Assembly (NCBI RefSeq): GCF_018294505.1
Contig: NC_057804.1
Coordinates: 255,386,989-255,450,988 of the forward strand
Source: Triticum aestivum
Taxonomy: Eukaryota > Streptophyta > Magnoliopsida > Poales > Poaceae
Direction of reading: 5' to 3'
Length of the DNA stretch: 64,000 nt
A program made the translations under genes and the position numbers. Positions within the stretch are counted from its first letter, which is position 1, and each line of letters begins with the position of its first letter. This document shows positions 56,973-64,000 of this stretch, in pieces. The notes under the pieces were generated by a model. It was given only the letters and a program-made list of their open reading frames with translations. It was not told the DNA's origin and searched no databases.

Positions 56973-57874
56973 TGTCGAATATCGGGTTCCGACAAAACCC
57001 TTAAGGTTCGAACTCTAGGGTGCGCGCGAAGATCTTCCCCCTACCGATCCACGTCCCAACGCCTCACTGTGAATCTAAGCTACACGATGAACAACACAAG
57101 GGACACAAGGTTCATACTAGTTTGGGCCACCGTTGTGGTGTAATACCCTACTCTAGTTTGTGGTGTGGTGAATTGCCTCTAGGGCTGATGATGAACAGTA
57201 CCGAGAAAGAACAGCCTCACGAGAGGTGTTCTTGAGTTGGTGCGGTGTTTCACTTGGGATGGATCTTCCTGCCTCTAGATGATATGATATCTCTCTCTCC
57301 TACTGTGGTGGCTATCTCTATTTATAGGGGCCCCGGTCCTCTTCCCAAATATTGATCGGGAAGAGAGCCAACAACGGCCATTTTTGAAGGGGAACAACTA
57401 ATACAAGTTATCCTGACTAAAGTTGGTCTTCGACTGCCAAAGGCACTGGTGATGACGCTGTCTTGGGCTCCACGGTGACCTCCGTCCTCCCGCTCTGCTG
57501 GTCTTGGTCTCATTGCACCAAAATGGTAACCTTTGCTTGATGCCTCGGTACTCCACGCCTGCGCTTGCCCCCTTTGCACCAGAGAGGAAACGAGGACACC
57601 GCGCAGGCTGGTGCCCGCCTGGTCTCGATCGTCATGAATTGTATCACGAGCACCTCACGAGGTACCCCTTTCCTTGATCTCTCCACCTCCTTGCGAGCCT
57701 GCCTGGTGAGGCCGCCCTGAGGAAGCCTTGCATTGTCCGCCCTGCGAGGCTTGGCCCCTCGCGAGGGTCTTGAGCTTGAGTTGATGAAGACGGGTCGTAC
57801 TGGGCCTCTGCTTGAGCCATGCCGCAGGCCGCAGGTAGGAAAGTCTGGGGACCCCCGTTACCAGAACGCCGACA
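56973..57874 (-). repeat. 3' LTR of Tat2
   Basis: 902 bp, TGTCGAATATCGGG...CGCCGACA on the plus strand. TATA box CTATAAATAG (minus) at about 57319-57328. The sequence looks like a common Triticeae LTR whose family name I cannot give with confidence. Confidence 0.88.
57319..57328 (-). promoter_or_regulatory. TATA box in LTR of Tat2
   Basis: CTATAAATAG on the minus strand within 'ggggcccctataaatagagat'. Confidence 0.65.
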
Positions 57875-57889
57875 GTAGCCCCTGGGCCC
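57875..57889 (-). other. Polypurine tract of Tat2
   Basis: GGGCCCAGGGGCTAC on the minus strand, directly before the LTR. Confidence 0.55.
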
Positions 57890-58123
57890 AAGGTGCACTC
57901 GGACTTGGCTTAGCAGCGAAGAAAAAGGGCAAGTGCGGAGCGCCGCGGGCTCCAACAGTCTGCGGCCTTGGTCTCCGCGTGGTGGTTGATTGGACGTGGG
58001 CGTCTCCACTTCCCCACGCTGCCTCGACAACTGCCTAATTTGACGAGTCCCTGCTGCATGCAAAAAGAGTCATGATTACCTGCGATCGTGGAGGCCGACG
58101 GTTGGCCTCCCTTGGATTAAAAC

Positions 58124-58999
58124 GTGGAGGGGCGCATGCCCTCGCTGCACATCTCCCTTCCCCCGCCTGCTTCTTCTTCCTCCTTGCTCCAGTTGCCTGT
58201 CGTGTCCCATGGCGCCGACGAAGAGGTTTTCAGTAGCGGAGAAGGTGAAAGCTTGCCAGGAAGGGCCTGGCTCCCCCCCCCCCCGCCCAAGCGCGGCTGG
58301 GGTCGTCCCCGCAAGCACCCCGCGACTCCTGCAGCGGCTCCCCGTGGTCGCGGCGGTGGTCCTTTGCGTGATGATGGACGCCTGGTGAGCGGGGGAAGGC
58401 GCGTCATGGCTGCACAGCCTCCCAGGCTACGCTTTCACTCGGTAGAGGTGCTGTCGGAGTTTGTCGTGTGGTCGGCGGATCCGACCGGCAACTTGCTCCA
58501 GCTTCCCTGCTTCTTCGCCAGCGAACTACCGGCTGGTGCCCCTGGTAGGCTCTGGTTCCAGGCAGATGGCTGCTGCAGCAGGGCCTCCTGGGTCGTGGTG
58601 GAGATCTCCGTCACCGGGAACGTGGCCTTGGCCCGCGGTTGGCAGACAATTGCCCGCGCGCGTGGCCTGGGCCGGCGGTGCACCCTCCACTTCATGTTCA
58701 ATGGCGACGCTACCCTCTATGTGCGGGTGTTCGGAGAAGATGGCCGCCGTGTCGGGTGCTTCCCTGAAGACCACGACGGCGACGATGTGCTGGGCCTTGG
58801 CGACGACCATGACGAAGGCGAAGGCGAGCCCGCTCCTGGCGGCCTCTGCAGCTCGCCGAGCTTCAGCGGCTCTTCCTTTGGTGACAGCTCCTCCAGCAGT
58901 GGCCGCGATCAGCCACCACGTCGTCGTGCCCTCTTCGAGGGCGGTAGCAGGTCGTCCCGCCATCACGCCTCCCCGAAGTGCGAGGAGGAGTCTGATTGA
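58124..58999 (+). CDS. Antisense AT-hook and B3-like DNA-binding protein in Tat2
   Basis: Open for 291 codons, opposite to pol, between polypurine tract and pol. The first ATG of this frame is 58136. A Pro-rich segment leads to KRGWGRPRKHPATPAAAPRG, which holds an AT-hook core (GRPRK). Residues about 100-215 read RLRFHSVEVLSEFVVWSADP, LPCFFASELPAGAPGRLWFQ and VALARGWQTIARARGLGRRC, then TLHFMFNGDATLYVRVFGED. This is the order of a plant B3 fold: beta strands, GW, a 'F.....L' helix and 'L.F.f.G...l.V.vF...G'. An acidic, Ser-rich tail ends in SPKCEEESD. The protein would bind DNA in the nucleus. A more natural start (MAPTKRFSVAEKVKACQ at 58209) lies in another frame, joined only across a run of 12 C (58273-58284). 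The B3 call is by eye; a host-derived origin is inferred. Confidence 0.6.
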   Translation: MEGRMPSLHISLPPPASSSSLLQLPVVSHGADEEVFSSGEGESLPGRAWLPPPPPKRGWGRPRKHPATPAAAPRGRGGGPLRDDGRLVSGGRRVMAAQPPRLRFHSVEVLSEFVVWSADPTGNLLQLPCFFASELPAGAPGRLWFQADGCCSRASWVVVEISVTGNVALARGWQTIARARGLGRRCTLHFMFNGDATLYVRVFGEDGRRVGCFPEDHDGDDVLGLGDDHDEGEGEPAPGGLCSSPSFSGSSFGDSSSSSGRDQPPRRRALFEGGSRSSRHHASPKCEEESD

Positions 59000-59779
59000 G
59001 CTCTGGAGGGTGGTGTGGATCCCTCCTCGCGAGCTGTCGCGGGGCGCGCCGCATTTATTTTGTTTTTCTCTTTTTCCTGCATTGAGAGAAAGAGAGAAGT
59101 ATGGAGCCCTATGGGGGCATGCAAGACTATTACCCTTAATTATCATGCTATTTCTACCATTCCCGTGCTATGTTATGGTGTCGCGGCTGTGTGCTTGCGC
59201 GTAGGAACAACTTAGCTCCGGAGGTTCGTTGCAGTTTTCGCCTCGCGAGGTACTTTCTTGAAGCCTCACCGGGCGTCTTAAGGCCTGCGAAAATCAGTCG
59301 GGGGGATAGCTTTCAAACCTTTGTCACGAGGGTGACCAGCTTAGGTCCTGCATCTGCGTCGCGATGCCTGTGGGTCATGGACCGGGAGGGGTGCTCCCGC
59401 TGTGAACTTGAGTGAGGGAGCCTCACGCAATTAGGCAAGAAGGTGCTCACGAGGGCACCCACGCAGCCCCCTCGCGAGGCTTGTGAATGAGAGAACGAGC
59501 CAGTCGAAAAACAAAGGCAGAGAATCACAGGCAAGGGACGGCAAACAACACTAGAAGCAACTCCAACAAAGTTTTGAACAAGGGTGAACAAGCCAACTGC
59601 GGAAAGCAAATGAAAAGCCGCGTCCAGCACCTAGTCTAGTGTTCGACGTCTTCTCACCAGCTCGGAGCTAAGTGCTGCCACTGGGCGTGGGCGGGAGCCC
59701 CCGAGGCCCAAGGGCGGCACTCCGTAGACTCCGGGGCGTGTACATCCCCAACTCATTATTATGTGAGAGTGTCACCGGC
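59000..59779. other. Spacer after the B3-like ORF
   Basis: No gene recognised. GC-moderate sequence with words such as 'cctcgcgag' that recur in the Tat2 LTR and spacer. It should hold the 3' end of the antisense transcript. Confidence 0.4.
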
Positions 59780-60009
59780 GGCGAGCTTCACAGGCACTGG
59801 GCCTTTTTCACAGGCACCGGACCTTTTCTTGGGGCGGCGAGCTTCACAGGCACCGGGCCTTCTTCACAGGCACCGAGCCTTTTCTTGGGGCAACGAGCTT
59901 CACAGGCACTGGGCCTTCTTCACTGGCATCGGGCCTTTTCTTGGGGCGACGAGCTTCACATGCACCGGGATTTTCTTGGGGCGGCGAGCTTCACAGGCAC
60001 TGGTTCTTC
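59780..60009 (+). repeat. 56-bp minisatellite in Tat2
   Basis: Units starting GCGAGCTTCACAGGCAC at 59781, 59837, 59893 and 59949 are spaced exactly 56 bp, followed by a shortened unit at 59984. Each unit itself contains two related halves (cttcacaggcaccgggcctt). A long plus-strand ORF across it is a by-product of the period and base composition. Confidence 0.93.
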
Positions 60010-60071
60010 TTTATAGGTGTTGGGCCCTTCTTCACAGGGACCGGGCCTTCTTTACAGGCACTGGCTTTACT

Positions 60072-60629
60072 TCAAGGGTAGAACCTCCGGAGGTGCTGAA
60101 TGTTCCACACGTTTGGTATGGGCACCCCTTCATGGGTCTCCAAGCGTGCGGCGCCAGGTCTAGAAACATGAAAAACCTTGAACGGGCCCTCCCACATGGG
60201 CGAGAGCTTGTGCAGCCCTTCCCTGGAGAGCACCCGCCTGAGCACAAGGTCACCTACCTCGAGAGTCCTGGGGCGGATGTTGCGGCAGTGGTACCGCCGT
60301 AGCGCCTGTTGGTATCTTGCTGCTCGTAGCACGGCCTCCCAACGGTGTTCCTCCCCCGGCACGAGGTCCATCCCCCGCATGGCGTTCTACTGCACTTCAT
60401 TAAACGCCAGGACCCGCGTGGAGCGACGCCTGACCTCGTGAGGGAGGACCGCCTCCACTCTGTAGACGAGGAAGAACGGAGTCTCGCCGGTCGACTTGGT
60501 GGCGGTAGTACGGATGGACCATAGCCCGGTCTGGACCTCGTCGTACCAGCCCCTGCCGCAGGCCCCCAGCTTATTCTTGAAGGTCCTGGTTTTGAGGCCC
60601 TTCAGGACCTCTGCGTTGGCGTGTTCAGC
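60072..60629 (-). pseudogene. Integrase C-terminal region of Tat2
   Basis: The minus frame from 60380 reads ...RYQQALRRYHCRNIRPRTLE, VGDLVLRRVLSREGLHKLSP, MWEGPFKVFHV... to HLRRFYP and a stop at 60072. This is the usual end of Gypsy pol, with the 'LSPMWEGPF' motif. Upstream (60380-60600), in broken frames, ATKSTGETPFFLVY is readable. A stop at about 60,395 separates the pieces. Confidence 0.8.
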
Positions 60630-60950
60630 CTAGCCGTTGCTCCGAGGGTGTGCCACCGAAGTGTAGCATATCTGCGTTCCAAGGTTAGCACTATATGTGT
60701 TGAAGAGATCGCTGGTGAACTGCGAACCGTTGTCGGTGATGATGCGATTAGGCACCCCGAATCGGCTCACGAGGCCCTTGATGAACTTGACTGCAGAGCC
60801 AGCAGGGATGGTGTGAACAGCCTCCACCTCCGCCCACTTGGTGAACTTGTCAATGGCGACGCAGAGGTAGCGATAGCCCCCTGGCGCCTGAGGAAATGGG
60901 CCCAAGATATCCAGCCCCCAGACTGCGAACGGCCACAAAAGTGGGATGGT
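60630..60950 (-). pseudogene. Integrase catalytic core of Tat2
   Basis: Reads WPFAVWGLDILGPFPQAPGG, YLCVAIDKFTKWAEVEAVHT, VPNRIITDNGSQFTSDLF and SVAHPRSNG, then a TAG at 60630. Both first catalytic Asp positions (GLD, TDN) are present; the Glu region is just past the stop. Preceded by another stop at 60951. Confidence 0.85.
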
Positions 60951-61357
60951 CTATAGGCCCTGAGCTGGCTGATGGATCTGCTTGGCGTGGAATTGAGAGG
61001 CTTCACAAGCCTTCACCAGCTCGATCGCGTCGTTGAGTGCTGTAGGACTATATAACCCGCTGCGAAACACCTTGCCGACAAGGGTCCGTGATGATGAGTG
61101 GTGCCCACAGTATCTGCCGTGAATGTCTGCCAACAACTCCTTCCCCTGTTTCCTAGAGATGCAACGCAGGGAAACACCGTTTGGCCGCCTCCGGTAGAGC
61201 TCTCCATCTTGGATGCAGTAGGCCGTGGCCTGCCGGGCCACGTGTACCATGCCCTCTTCTTTCTCTGGTAGAGTCCCTTGCATCAGGTAATCCTTGAGCT
61301 CCACCATCCGGCATCCCTCCTGAGGCTCCAGCACCAGGAGCAAGCATGCTCCTAAGG
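60951..61357 (-). pseudogene. Integrase zinc-binding region of Tat2
   Basis: Reads DYLMQGTLPEKEEGMVHVAR, AYCIQDGELYRRRPNGVSLR, then DIHGRYCGHHSSSRTLVGKV and ELVKACEASQF. The HHCC zinc finger keeps its His residues and first Cys, but the second Cys of C-x2-C is Ser (CEAS). It ends in a stop at 60951. Confidence 0.8.
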
Positions 61358-63010
61358 TCAGGCCACAGGCCGGAGCTCCTGAGGCAGGCAGTTGAGGGAG
61401 TTCCTCTCGAGGTTGCGCAGTGCTTGATAGTGACGGTGCTGTTGAGGGCTTGAAGAGTCATTCCTAGAAAATGCCAGGCTCCTGAGGCAGCCGCCTTGAT
61501 GCCCTCTTGGCAATGTCATCAACCTCTTGGTTGGTGCCGCGGGGCACATGCTGCAGCTCCAGCCCCAAAAACTGCTTTTCCATCTTGCGCACCTCTGCAA
61601 GATACGCCTCCATGTCCTCGTCCTTGGGCTCGTACACTTTGTTGGAGAAGTTGACGAGGATTGTGAGTCACCCTTGATGATGAGGCGCTTCACCCCCAGT
61701 GCGGCCGCCTCCTTTAAGCCTGCTATGAGACCCTCATATTCTGCTATATTGTTGGAAACCTTCTCGCCCTGCTGGAAACAGAGTTGCACAACATAATAAA
61801 ACTTGTCCTCAGTGGGGGATATAAGCACTGCGCCAGCCCCCACGCCATGTCGCGAGAATGCTCCATCGAAGTGCATAACCCAGCCGTCTGGTGCCTCGCT
61901 TCCTGGGGAAAACGATCGATCTTCTCCTGCCTCAATCCCTGGTGCCTCTGTCCACTCTCCCACAAAATCTACAAGTGCGGCTCCTTTGATGACTCTGGTC
62001 ATGCTGAATTCCAACGGAAATGCTTGCAGCTCGATGTTCCATTCAGCGACCCTTCCAGCGGAGTTGGGACTCCTGAGCACCCTCTCCAATGGGTAGGCTG
62101 AGACGACCTTGATGGGGTGCCCTTGGAAGTAGTGCCGCAGCTTATGCGAGGCCACCAACAGCACGAGCAAGAGCTTCTGGGGCATGGGGTACCGTGCCCT
62201 TGCATCCCGCAGCACCGTGCTGACGAAATACACAGGATGCTTGATGAGGGTGGGCGCGCCGACGGAGCCCACACCCTCCAGAGAGTTGAGCGCCCCCTGA
62301 TACGTTGGAGCCCCCGGCTCCTGACTGCTTGGTGAGGTCCCCTTAGCCCTGGGGGCGTCTTCCTGTTGAGGCTGTTCCCCATCTGCCGAGGCCGTGGCCC
62401 TCGTGAGGCCTTCTTGGCTTTGAGCTGCCGCGGTCGGGGTTGCGGCCCATGCGGCCTTGACCCGACACTCCTCCCGAACCGCCACCAGAGCTGCGCTGGC
62501 GGAGTAGGGTGTGGCGGCGAAGTAGAGCACTAGGGGCTCCTGAGGGCGCGGAGCCACCATCACCGGAGGGCTGGTCAGGTACTTCTTGAGATCTTGGAAC
62601 GCTTCGTCAGCCTCTTGTGTCCATTTGAACGGGCCCTTCTTCTTCATCAGCTTGAAGAAGGGTAAGGCACGTTCCCCCAGCTTTGAGATGAAGCGTCCTA
62701 ACGCAGTTTCGCGTCCGGCGAGCTTCTGCATTTCCCTGAGGGTTTGCGGCGGACTCATGTCTTCAATTGCCTTGACCTTCTCTGGGTTGGCCTCGGTCCC
62801 TTTGTGGGACACAAGGAAGCCCACAAGCTTGCCAGAGGGAACACCAAACACGCACTTCTCCGGGTTGAGCCGCAGGTCCACTTCACGAAGGCTCGCAAAG
62901 GTTTCTTCCATGTCCTGTATCAGGGTCTTTGCCTCCCGAGACTTCACCACAATGTCGTCGACGTAGGCCTCAGCGTTTCTCCCGAGCTACCGGCCCAAGG
63001 CGATATGCAT
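61358..63010 (-). pseudogene. Reverse transcriptase C-part and RNase H domains of Tat2
   Basis: A 530-codon frame from 62950 starts just after AYVDDIVVK. It runs through the palm/thumb region (NPEKCVFGVPSGKLVGFLVS) and a first RNase H (WTQEADEAFQDLKKYLTSPP). A long Ala/Gln/Ser-rich insert follows (about residues 165-230). Next is PVYFVSTVLRDARARYPMPQ and an archaeal-type RNase H (GWVMHFDGAFSRHGVGAGAV, NNIAEYEGLIAGLKEAAALG, IIKGDSQ). After GDSQ a frameshift gives meaningless residues to the stop. Upstream, two stops (63011 and about 62,986) cut the stretch just before YVDD. Not functional. Confidence 0.88.
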
Positions 63011-63510
63011 CAGTCACTGAAAGGTTGCGCCCGCGTTGCGCAACCCGAATGGCATGTAGGTGTAGCAGTACACCCTGCACGGGGTCAGGAAGGCCGTCTT
63101 CTCCACGTCCTCTATCGCCATCTTGATTTGGTGATAGCCCGAGAAGGCATCTAGGAAGCACAACAGACCGCACTCATCGGTGGAGTCGACGATTTGGATG
63201 ATGCGGGGGAGTAGGAACGGATCCTGAGGGCAGACCTTGTTGAGGTTGGTAACTCGATGCACATGCGCTCCTTTCCTCCCTTCTTTGGCACAACGATAGG
63301 GTTTGCCAGCCATTCAGGGTAGCGATCCTCGCAAATGACACATGCAGCTTCCAGCTTGCGGTTTTCTTGGACGATGAAGGCCTGCTTCTCGGTGGACTGC
63401 CGCCTTGATTTCTGCTTCATGGGGCGCACATTGGGGCAGACATTCAAGTGATGCTCGATCACCTGCCTTGGGACCCCTGCTAGCTGCTTGGGTTCCCACG
63501 CGAACACCTC
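63011..63510 (-). pseudogene. Reverse transcriptase N-part of Tat2
   Basis: Two overlapping frames carry it. 63507-about 63260 reads MFAWEPKQLAGVPRQVIEHH and ...DRYPEWLANPIVVPKKGGKE. After a frameshift near 63,255, the second reads TNLNKVCPQDPFLLPRI, CGLLCFLDAFSGYHQIKM and MPFGLRNAGATFQ, then a stop. FLDAFSGYHQI holds the first catalytic Asp motif. Confidence 0.87.
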
Positions 63511-63569
63511 CTTGTTCGCGTGCAGTAATTTTACCAGAGCCTCCTCCTAGTCGGGGTCGAGATTGGCGC

Positions 63570-64000
63570 CTATGGTGAAGGTGGTGCGGAGGATCCGTCC
63601 TCATCAACTGGTACCTTCTTGGTCTCCGCCTTGTCCTTGGTGAACAATTGCTTCTTCTTGGTTAGCGCCACCCCCTTGGCCTTGGGGGTGTCGCCGCTGG
63701 TGGGCTGCTCCAGTGCGGCTGTCTTGAAGGAGAGCTTGAGCGCCTGCAGAGCATCTTTCATATCTCCAGCTATGGTGAGGACGCTGCTGCTCCCGGGCAT
63801 CTTCATGAGGTTGTAGGCCGAGTGAGTCGCTACCATGAACTGGGCCAAGGCAGGGTAGTCGAGGATGTCGTTGTATGGGAGGCCGATATGGATGATGTCG
63901 AAGTCGACCAGCTCCGTGCGGAAGTTGTCGTGGGTGCCAAAGGTCACCAGAAGGCGGATCTTCCCCAGGGAGCCGGTTGAACTGCCTCTAACGCCCGAGA
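63570..64000 (-). pseudogene. Protease C-terminal part of Tat2, cut by the window edge
   Basis: Minus frame: ...GSLGKIRLLVTFGTHDNFRT, ELVDFDIIHIGLPYNDILDY and PALAQFMVATHSAYNLMKMP, then a Lys-rich linker and a stop at 63570. This is the second half of the aspartic protease domain (LPYNDILDYPAL corresponds to SPYHALLGRPAL of Tat1) plus the linker to the reverse transcriptase. The active-site half lies outside the window. Confidence 0.8.

Larger units (their letters stand above)
56973..64000 (-). mobile_element. Tat-type Gypsy element Tat2, 3' portion, runs off the window
   Basis: From left: 3' LTR 56973-57874 (TGTCG...CGACA), polypurine tract, antisense AT-hook/B3 ORF, 56-bp minisatellite, then decayed pol on the minus strand up to a protease fragment at the right edge. 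It cuts the gag of element C. gag, the 5' LTR and the right target duplication are outside. Compared with Tat1 it has the same LTR termini and the same gene order, but a different antisense gene and a far more damaged pol. Confidence 0.88.

Noticed and set aside
59672..60302. Plus ORFs with FTGTGP/HRHWAF repeats
   Set aside because: Produced by the 56-bp minisatellite; the repeat is not of coding nature and pol is on the other strand.
1..64000. rRNA, tRNA, CRISPR or bacterial operons
   Set aside because: None seen. Primer sites resemble tRNA 3' ends only over 12-20 bases and are not tRNA genes.

Overview
This window is grass nuclear DNA, most probably Triticeae (wheat, Aegilops, barley or rye). 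It is almost wholly transposable elements nested in one another. The ends of several long terminal repeats (LTRs) look like abundant Triticeae Gypsy families (Sabrina-like, WHAM-like); these names are from memory, not from a search. I found no intact host gene, rRNA, tRNA or CRISPR. Domain calls are my reading of the translations.

Left part (1-26878). A minus-strand Gypsy LTR (1-2665) interrupts a minus-strand Sabrina-like element (2666-7992). The truncated 3' end of a Copia element (7993-about 9440) and of a WHAM-like Gypsy element (to 11302) follow. An old Gypsy pol fragment (11303-11574, resuming at 21526) is split by a complete element of 9.95 kb (11575-21525). That element has 3.1-kb LTRs and a GCGAG target duplication, but has lost protease, reverse transcriptase and RNase H. 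A second Sabrina-like copy (21665-24833) and 2 kb of unclassified AT-rich DNA complete this part.

Right part (26879-64000). The outer frame is a plus-strand Gypsy element (element C) with a short LTR of about 550 bp. That LTR is split at 27360/55902 by what I read as a Mutator-like element (MULE, 27361-55891), with terminal inverted repeats of about 165 bp and an imperfect 9-10 bp target duplication. The MULE carries a small three-exon gene with a probable XS-type zinc finger and the 3' end of a membrane-protein gene, so it resembles a Pack-MULE. It later received a truncated Gypsy element (28506-about 34653), a 4.6-kb solo LTR (34659-39292, TGTTT duplication) and a complete 13.6-kb Tat-lineage element (Tat1, 40770-54397, GTGGT duplication). 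Tat1 lies inside the third exon of the zinc-finger gene. Element C's gag is in turn cut at 56973 by a second Tat-type element (Tat2), which runs off the right end.

Both Tat elements have gag-pol on the minus strand and an unrelated antisense gene on the plus strand between pol and the 3' LTR. In Tat1 this is a six-exon gene of the 'putative gypsy type transposon'/coiled-coil type with its own TATA box. In Tat2 it is a single-exon ORF with an AT-hook and a probable B3 DNA-binding domain, followed by a 56-bp minisatellite. The most unusual items are the antisense AT-hook/B3 ORF and the split gene-carrying MULE.
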